The position numbers and the translations under genes were made by a program. Below, one piece after another: positions 7,803 to 12,342 of a DNA stretch of 12,342 bases. How positions within the stretch are numbered: position 1 is the stretch's first letter; every line of letters begins with the position of its first letter. The DNA is from Muribaculaceae bacterium (GTDB taxonomy: Bacteria; Bacteroidota; Bacteroidia; Bacteroidales; Muribaculaceae). The DNA lies in assembly GCA_029056365.1 (NCBI GenBank), contig JAIDBM010000335.1, positions 1-12,342 on the forward strand, given 5' to 3'. The notes beneath the pieces are model-generated. The model did not search any database. It saw only the letters and a list, made by a program, of their open reading frames with translations, and had not been told where the DNA came from.

Positions 7803-8768
7803 ATGATTGAAGTAGGACTACCATATGAAGCCTCGCACAAAATGCGCGACCTCATCGACGACAATTACCAGCTGCTGATGGTAATAAGCCGTTTTGGAAT
7901 ACCGCTCGGCTTCGGCAACCGCACCATTGCCGAGATATGCCGGGACCGTAATGTCGACTGCGACACATTCCTGGCCGTAGCCAACTACATCAGCGGGAAA
8001 GCGTTCGACAGAAATCCTATCGACCTGAAATCAATGATGGAATACCTTCAGAGCGCCCACCGCTACTTTCTGGATTTCAATCTGCCGGATATCCGGCGGA
8101 AACTCATCGATGCCATCGACTGTTCGGGAGCCGACAGCGCCGCTCTGCTGATTCTGAAATTTTTCGATGAATATGTCCGCGAAGTCCGCCGACATATGGA
8201 ATACGAGAACTCCACCGTTTTCGACTATGTGGCCCAGCTTCTCGAAGGACATCCATGCGGTCAGTTCACAATATCGGTGTTCGCCGCACATCACCACTCC
8301 ATAGCATCGAAGCTGATGGAACTGAAAGATATTCTCATACGCCACTATCCTGAAAAAGACGACAGCAACAAGCTCAACGCCGTACTGTTCGACATTATAA
8401 GCTGCGAACAGGATCTCACATCGCACTGCGCCGTCGAGGACCAGCTGTTCGTTCCCGCCGTGGCCATCGCCGAAGAAAACCTCCGGCAGCTATCCGACGA
8501 CAGCTGCGACGACAGCGAAATCCAGCCGCAGGACGACAAACAGGACGACGGCAAACTCGACTCTCTCAGCCTGCGGGAAAAAGAAATCATAGTATACATC
8601 GCAAAAGGACTCAGCACCAAGGAAATAGCCGACAAACTATGTATTTCGGCACACACCGTGGCCACACATCGGCGAAACATCAACGAGAAACTCGACATAC
8701 ACTCATCGGCAGGTCTGGCTATTTTCGCCGTGATAAACCAGCTGGTGTCACTTGAAGAAGTAAAATGA
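7803..8768 (+). CDS. Transcription factor fusing a RIC-like hemerythrin domain to a LuxR-type HTH
   Basis: A 321-residue cytoplasmic protein in three parts. Residues about 11-62 resemble the N-terminal helical domain of RIC (YtfE/ScdA, repair of iron centres), but the Cys pair usual in that domain is replaced by Gly-Phe (FGIPLGFGNRT). Residues about 80-225 are a hemerythrin four-helix bundle with di-iron ligand candidates His86, H131xxxE135, one of His163-165, and H208xxxE212. After an acidic linker (232-253) comes a LuxR/GerE helix-turn-helix, about 255-315 (SLREKEII, GLSTKEIADKLCISAHTVATHRRNI). The inferred role is to sense iron, oxygen or nitric oxide at the di-iron site and control transcription, perhaps of its own operon. 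The ATG at 7803 is preferred to an upstream TTG at 7770 that lies inside the promoter. The stop overlaps the next start as ATGA. The domain calls are strong; the signal and targets are unknown. Confidence 0.88.
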   Translation: MIEVGLPYEASHKMRDLIDDNYQLLMVISRFGIPLGFGNRTIAEICRDRNVDCDTFLAVANYISGKAFDRNPIDLKSMMEYLQSAHRYFLDFNLPDIRRKLIDAIDCSGADSAALLILKFFDEYVREVRRHMEYENSTVFDYVAQLLEGHPCGQFTISVFAAHHHSIASKLMELKDILIRHYPEKDDSNKLNAVLFDIISCEQDLTSHCAVEDQLFVPAVAIAEENLRQLSDDSCDDSEIQPQDDKQDDGKLDSLSLREKEIIVYIAKGLSTKEIADKLCISAHTVATHRRNINEKLDIHSSAGLAIFAVINQLVSLEEVK

Positions 8769-9181
8769 ACTACGCCAGAATAATACACCTGAAAAAAATA
8801 CCCGACTCGCGCGGAAACCTTACCGCCATCGAGCAGCTCGACGATGTGCCCTTTGAAATCAGACGCGTATACTGGATTTTCGATGTTCCGGGCGGAGAAA
8901 GGCGAGGAGGCCACGCATACCGCCAGGGCCAGGAACTGATAATTGCCTTGAGCGGCAGCTTCGATGTAACTACCGACAACGGCCGCGAAAGCGACACCTT
9001 CAGTCTCAACCGGTCGTACTACGGCCTTTATATCCCGGCAGGCACATGGCGTGAGATTAGCAATTTCAGCACAAACGCAATTGCTCTGATAGTGTCGTCG
9101 ACCGACTACAACGAAGAAGACTACATACGCGACTACAACGAATTTGAAACTTATGCCGAACAGAAACAGCAGCACGGTTGA
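8765..9181 (+). CDS. FdtA/WxcM-family cupin, sugar 3,4-ketoisomerase-like, with HxY active-site variant
   Basis: A 138-residue single-domain cupin. The pattern GNLTAIEQL, VPFEIRRVYWIFDVP, LSGSFDVTTDNG, YGLYIPAGTWREI and EEDYIRDYNEF runs the full length of the FdtA/QdtA/WxcM family, whose studied members isomerise dTDP-4-keto-6-deoxyglucose to the 3-keto sugar for surface glycan synthesis. Those enzymes use a His-x-His pair after the RRG motif; here the sequence is GGHAYRQ, so His50 is kept but the second position is Tyr52. Activity may therefore be changed or lost, or this may be a subfamily with another role. The gene overlaps the regulator by an ATGA and the next cupin by 29 bases. No other sugar-nucleotide genes are visible nearby. 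Confidence 0.85.
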   Translation: MNYARIIHLKKIPDSRGNLTAIEQLDDVPFEIRRVYWIFDVPGGERRGGHAYRQGQELIIALSGSFDVTTDNGRESDTFSLNRSYYGLYIPAGTWREISNFSTNAIALIVSSTDYNEEDYIRDYNEFETYAEQKQQHG

Positions 9182-9578
9182 CGATGCCCGCATAATAACA
9201 CTCGACCCGCACCACAGCGAGCGTAAAGGCGACCTTTGCGTGGTACAGGGCATGCACACTGTGCCATTTCCGGTTGAAAGAGTGTTTTATATATATGACG
9301 TGCCGGCAGGAGCCGAAAGAGGCGTGCATTCGCACATCCGCGACCACGAGCTCATAGTGGCTGTAAGCGGCAGCTTCGCCGTAAAGGTCGATGACGGATA
9401 CCGGTCCAGAGTGTTCATGCTCAAACGCCCGTACGAAATGCTCCACATCCCGCCCGGACTGTGGGTACAGCTTTTCGACTTCTCTTCGGGTTCGGTGGCA
9501 CTTGTCATGTGCCGCTACGGCTACGATAAAAGCGACTATATAAACTCTTACTCCGAATTCCTAAAACTGAAGTCATGA
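9153..9578 (+). CDS. Second FdtA/WxcM-family cupin, sugar 3,4-ketoisomerase-like, HxH intact
   Basis: A 141-residue paralogue of the preceding protein with the same fold landmarks: KGDLCVVQG, VPFPVERVFYIYDVPAG, VSGSFAVKVDDG, LHIPPGLW and KSDYINSYSEF. Unlike its neighbour it keeps both active-site histidines, His59 and His61 (GVHSHIRDHELIV), expected in FdtA/QdtA-type isomerases. The start is taken as ATG 9153, inside the end of the upstream gene; an in-frame TTG at 9144 would add three residues, and the next ATG is too far inside the domain. The stop overlaps the phosphatase start as ATGA. Tandem paralogues of a family whose studied members are dimers could form a heterodimer; that is inference. 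Substrate unknown. Confidence 0.85.
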   Translation: MPNRNSSTVDDARIITLDPHHSERKGDLCVVQGMHTVPFPVERVFYIYDVPAGAERGVHSHIRDHELIVAVSGSFAVKVDDGYRSRVFMLKRPYEMLHIPPGLWVQLFDFSSGSVALVMCRYGYDKSDYINSYSEFLKLKS

Positions 9579-10828
9579 AACATATGATCATCGCGGCTAT
9601 AATAACCCTGACAGCCGGAGCATTACATGCAGCCGACCCGATGTCCACAAGCTACACTCCGTCGCAGTGCGAAGGATCGCTGACGCCATATCCGTCCGAT
9701 GTGAATCCGGCGGTGTTCCCCGACTCTCTCACACCGGTGTTCATAAACCATGTCGGACGCCACGGCGCCCGCTATCCGGCTTCGTCGGCCAACTGCCTGG
9801 CTCTGCGAAAGGCGCTCGAACGCGCCGACTCAGCGGGCACAATCACTCCGGCCGGACGGAAACTGCGCCTGCTCAACGAAAAAGTGATTTCAATGAGCAC
9901 TGACCGCTGGGGCGCGCTCGACTCACTCGGCATGGCCGAACAGCGCTCCATTGCCACACGCATGTTCTATAATTTCGGAGAGGCGTTCTCTGGCGGTACG
10001 GTAAACGCCATATCGAGTTATTCGCCCAGAGCCATGATGAGCATGTACAGCTTCACGCACCAGCTCGACCGTATGGACAACCGCATCAACTTCGTTACCA
10101 CAACCGGTAGGATGAATTCGCCGCTCATGCGCTTCTTCGACCTTGACGAGGATTTCGTAAAATATAAAAAAGACGGACCATGGGTAGAGAAGTATAACGA
10201 GTATGTGACCGCATACTGCCCTACCACGGCCATCGACAAGGCACTGGGCCGCAACTACCCCTATAAATCCGAACGCGAGAAACAGCAGCTCGCGCTTATC
10301 GAATACTATGTCGTGGCCGGATGCTCGGCGATGTCGCTCGACTGCAATTCGTCGGAATTCTTTACCAAAGACGAATACAACGCGCTCTGGAGCTGCTTCA
10401 ACCTCCGGCAGTATCTGTGCCGTACCGCCACTACGGTATCATCGCTTCCGGCCGACATCGCGGCCGAGCTGCTCACAAACCTCATCACTACCACCGAAGA
10501 TTTTATTGAAGGAAACTCTACGGCTTCCGTGCAGCTGCGGTTCGGCCACGCCGAAACCCTTATGCCGCTGCTGTCGCTCCTGCATCTGCCCGGATGCTAT
10601 TATCTTACAAACTATTTCGACACCGTAGGCCAGCACTGGCGCGACTTCGATGTAGTGCCGATGGCGGCAAATCTGCAGATGATTCTGTTCAAAGCCAAAG
10701 CCAGCGGCAGATATTATCTTCGTGTTGACCTGAACGAGAAGCCGGTTTCACTCATCCCGAACAATACAGCCAAGTACATTCCATGGACACAGGCCCGCGA
10801 ATACATGCTCCGCTGCCTGCCCCTGTGA
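9575..10828 (+). CDS. Secreted histidine acid phosphatase, MINPP (phytase) family
   Basis: Clade-2 histidine phosphatase of the multiple inositol polyphosphate phosphatase type, which removes phosphates from inositol hexakisphosphate (phytate) and related polyphosphates through a phosphohistidine intermediate. The 417 residues match bacterial MINPP length. A signal peptide covers residues 1-19 or so (cleavage near ALHA-ADP) with no lipobox Cys, so the product should be periplasmic or released. The N-terminal active-site motif is RHGARYP (62-68, nucleophile His63), SPRAMMSMYSF supplies a further conserved Arg, and HAE at 325-327 is the MINPP version of the C-terminal proton-donor motif. All key residues look present, so the enzyme should be active. 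It is the last gene of the operon, overlapping the second cupin by ATGA and followed by a strong hairpin. Phytate is the likely substrate by family, not proven. Confidence 0.9.
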   Translation: MKHMIIAAIITLTAGALHAADPMSTSYTPSQCEGSLTPYPSDVNPAVFPDSLTPVFINHVGRHGARYPASSANCLALRKALERADSAGTITPAGRKLRLLNEKVISMSTDRWGALDSLGMAEQRSIATRMFYNFGEAFSGGTVNAISSYSPRAMMSMYSFTHQLDRMDNRINFVTTTGRMNSPLMRFFDLDEDFVKYKKDGPWVEKYNEYVTAYCPTTAIDKALGRNYPYKSEREKQQLALIEYYVVAGCSAMSLDCNSSEFFTKDEYNALWSCFNLRQYLCRTATTVSSLPADIAAELLTNLITTTEDFIEGNSTASVQLRFGHAETLMPLLSLLHLPGCYYLTNYFDTVGQHWRDFDVVPMAANLQMILFKAKASGRYYLRVDLNEKPVSLIPNNTAKYIPWTQAREYMLRCLPL

Positions 10829-10845
10829 CACACAACTTAAGGCAC

Positions 10846-10893
10846 ATAAAACAGCGGAGGCATTCCCGGGCGGGAATGCCTCCGCTGTTTTAT
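10846..10893. terminator. Perfect 22-bp hairpin, probable bidirectional terminator
   Basis: Bases 10846-10867 are exactly complementary to 10872-10893 around a four-base GGGC loop. The GC-rich core is flanked by an A-run on the left and a T-run on the right, so an intrinsic terminator is formed on both strands. It lies between the convergent phosphatase (ends 10828) and small cupin (ends 10910) genes, exactly where a shared terminator is expected. Confidence 0.93.
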
Positions 10894-10909
10894 TGAGCCG
10901 GCCCTGACA

Positions 10910-11263
10910 TCAGTTTTCCGGCAGAAGTTCTTCCGCTTCCTTGTTTTTGGAACCGCAGCCACAGGCATCGGTTTTTATAATCACAAGGAGCACCTTCGAT
11001 TTATCCACGGCATACACCTCATGCACAGTTCCGGCCGACATGGTGAAATAGTCGCCACCTTCGAGTTCACGCCGCTCACCGTCGACAACAAAGGCCATAT
11101 TGCCCTCCAGAACCTGCACCAGAGCATCGCCCGGAGCCTTATGACTCGTTATTACAGTACCCTGGTCGAAAGCCATCAGGGTAATCTGTCCGTTATCGTT
11201 TTTTACAAGATCCAAAGCCGCTATGCGGCCCTGCTGGTAATCCAAAGCTGATTTAAGTTTCAT
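10910..11263 (-). CDS. Small cupin-domain protein with Cys-Gly-Cys tail
   Basis: A 117-residue single-domain cupin. The first motif reads GTVITSHKAPGDALVQVLEG (35-54): His41 is present, but the second His and the Glu of the classical HxH...E motif are Ala43 and Ala47. The second motif GGDYFTMSAGTVHEV keeps His81. Metal binding is thus reduced to two histidines or absent, as in a common small-cupin subfamily. The C-terminus carries DACGCGSKNKEAEE, with Cys101 and Cys103 that could bind metal or be redox-active. No signal peptide, so probably cytoplasmic. It is transcribed toward the phosphatase and shares its terminator. Enzyme activity cannot be assigned; it is only distantly similar to the two FdtA-type cupins in the preceding operon. 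Confidence 0.85.
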   Translation of the reverse strand: MKLKSALDYQQGRIAALDLVKNDNGQITLMAFDQGTVITSHKAPGDALVQVLEGNMAFVVDGERRELEGGDYFTMSAGTVHEVYAVDKSKVLLVIIKTDACGCGSKNKEAEELLPEN

Positions 11264-11316
11264 AATCCGTATGTTTTGATGTTTATGTTCTATACAGAAA
11301 AAACATCTGCGGCAGA

Positions 11317-11324
11317 CAAAGTAT
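11317..11324 (-). promoter_or_regulatory. Weak candidate -7 element for the small cupin gene
   Basis: The minus strand reads ATACTTTG here, close to but not matching TAnnTTTG, and there is no good TTG about 20 bases upstream. It would place the transcription start about 50 bases before the ATG. This is the best candidate I can see in 11264-11406 on that strand, but it is weak. Confidence 0.25.
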
Positions 11325-11371
11325 CTCCGTTTATAATATTTTAACCTCCCGGCTAATATTCAATAAAAGCA

Positions 11372-11402
11372 TTGTCCGGTATGCGTTTTTTCGCTAACTT
11401 CG
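11372..11402 (+). promoter_or_regulatory. Promoter of mltG, almost leaderless
   Basis: TTG at 11372-11374, a 20-base spacer, then TAACTTCG at 11395-11402, one mismatch from TAnnTTTG. The element ends 5 bases before the ATG at 11407, so the transcript would start at or next to the start codon, as for the dxs run. Confidence 0.55.
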
Positions 11403-11406
11403 CGCC

Positions 11407-12342
11407 ATGAAAAGAAAAAAAACGGCAAAAAAATGGATTCTGGCTCTTGCCTGCCTGCTAATAGCTGCGGCCACCGGCTCATGGCTGGCCTGGCTATACG
11501 TCAACTATAATTTCAGCGGCCATGACGCCGTGCGATTCTATATCCCAGCCAACGCATCGGCAGCCGACATAGCCGACACCCTGAACAAAAAACTCGGCGA
11601 CCGATTCGGCAACCGCGTGTTCAACCTGTGGAAAGCACAGGACTCCGACCCGGCAAAAGCCTTCGGTTCATATGTGGTGCGTCCAGGCGACAAAGCAGTT
11701 ACCATCAGCCGCAATCTGCGTTTCAACCGACAGACACCGCTGAAAATAACCCCGGCGAACGCACGCACACTCAACCAGCTCTACCAGCGTATAGCCGGCA
11801 AAATGGCCTTCAACCCCGAACAGCTACGCTCCGCAGCCGACTCCGTTCTGCGTGCCGCAGGATTTTCCGACTCGACCAAATTCCCGGCCGCTTTCCTGCC
11901 ATATACCTACGAACTCTACTGGACCGACTCGCCCGAAAAATTCATGAACGATGTAGTAGACGCATATAAACGCTTCTGGTCGGACTCCCGGAGAGCCAAA
12001 GCGAAAAAACTCGGTCTCACCCCTGTCGACGTCACAACCATTGCATCGATAGTAGAGGAAGAAACGGCAAAACCCGATGAACGGCCCGCTGTGGCCCGGC
12101 TGTATCTGAACCGTATTCACAAAGGAATGAAACTGCAGGCCGACCCGACCGTGAAATTCGCCATCGGCGATTTCTCCATACGCCGTATAACATCGCCGAT
12201 GCTGCAGACACTATCGCCTTACAACACATACCGGGTTAACGGTCTGCCTCCTGGCCCCATACGCATAGTCGAAACCGCAACAATCGACGCCGTTCTCGAC
12301 TCCAGAGAGCACCCCTACCTGTACATGTGTGCCAAAGAAGAC
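11407..12342 (+). CDS. mltG: Endolytic murein transglycosylase MltG (YceG family), 3' end outside window
   Basis: Inner-membrane lytic transglycosylase that cuts growing glycan strands of peptidoglycan and so influences their length. The 312 visible residues of an expected 340-350 start with a basic stretch (MKRKKTAKKW) and one membrane helix at about 10-31, placing the catalytic part in the periplasm. A LysM-like subdomain (YVVRPGDKAVTISRNLR, about 89-105) is followed by the YceG catalytic domain: ASIVEEET around 213-220 holds the conserved catalytic Glu (E217 in the IVExET pattern), LQADPTVKFAIGD and YRVNGLPPGPI are further family signatures, and the window ends in LYMCAKED, just before the expected C-terminus. 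The start is the ATG at 11407, directly behind the promoter. It is transcribed alone in what can be seen here. Confidence 0.95.
   Translation, partial: MKRKKTAKKWILALACLLIAAATGSWLAWLYVNYNFSGHDAVRFYIPANASAADIADTLNKKLGDRFGNRVFNLWKAQDSDPAKAFGSYVVRPGDKAVTISRNLRFNRQTPLKITPANARTLNQLYQRIAGKMAFNPEQLRSAADSVLRAAGFSDSTKFPAAFLPYTYELYWTDSPEKFMNDVVDAYKRFWSDSRRAKAKKLGLTPVDVTTIASIVEEETAKPDERPAVARLYLNRIHKGMKLQADPTVKFAIGDFSIRRITSPMLQTLSPYNTYRVNGLPPGPIRIVETATIDAVLDSREHPYLYMCAKED

Noticed and set aside
8345..9259. A 304-codon open frame on the minus strand
   Set aside because: It is antisense to the regulator and first cupin, both supported by clear domain motifs. Its translation is low in complexity and unlike any family I know.

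Overview
The window looks like a chromosomal segment of a Bacteroidales bacterium, most likely a Muribaculaceae-like gut commensal; this is inference. The reasons are promoters of the Bacteroidetes type (TTG, about 19-20 bases, TAnnTTTG), no Shine-Dalgarno-dependent starts, moderately high G+C, and the gene content: an exported tricorn-type protease, the order dxs-trkA-trkH, and a secreted MINPP-type phosphatase. Ten protein genes are visible, two of them cut by the window edges. I see no tRNA, rRNA, CRISPR array, insertion sequence or other mobile-element signal, and no gene-free stretch longer than 150 bases.

Layout. (1) 1-2603, minus strand: an exported tricorn-like S41 protease, missing its C-terminal catalytic part. 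(2) 2604-2745: two divergent promoters. (3) 2746-7673, plus strand: an overlapping run of a 66-residue membrane protein, dxs (isoprenoid precursor synthesis), trkA and trkH (regulator and channel of a potassium uptake system). (4) 7674-7802: a short gap with a strong promoter. (5) 7803-10828, plus strand: a four-gene overlapping operon. It encodes a transcription factor that fuses a RIC-like hemerythrin (di-iron) domain to a LuxR helix-turn-helix, two tandem FdtA/WxcM-type cupins, and a secreted histidine acid phosphatase of the MINPP (phytase) family. (6) 10846-10893: a perfect 22-bp hairpin that probably terminates transcription from both sides. (7) 10910-11263, minus strand: a small cupin. 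(8) 11264-11406: an intergenic region with a plus-strand promoter ending almost on the next start codon. (9) 11407-end, plus strand: mltG, an endolytic murein transglycosylase cut by the right edge.

How the genes fit together. The dxs-trkA-trkH run is probably one transcript with translational coupling through ATGA overlaps; the TrkA/TrkH pair is self-evidently a functional unit, while its link to isoprenoid synthesis is only positional. The most unusual part is region 5: a putative iron/NO/oxygen-responsive regulator translationally coupled to two sugar-isomerase-like cupins and an exported phytate-type phosphatase. No nucleotide-sugar or glycosyltransferase genes lie nearby to explain the cupins, so this operon is the best candidate here for an undescribed system. 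Its function cannot be read from the sequence alone.
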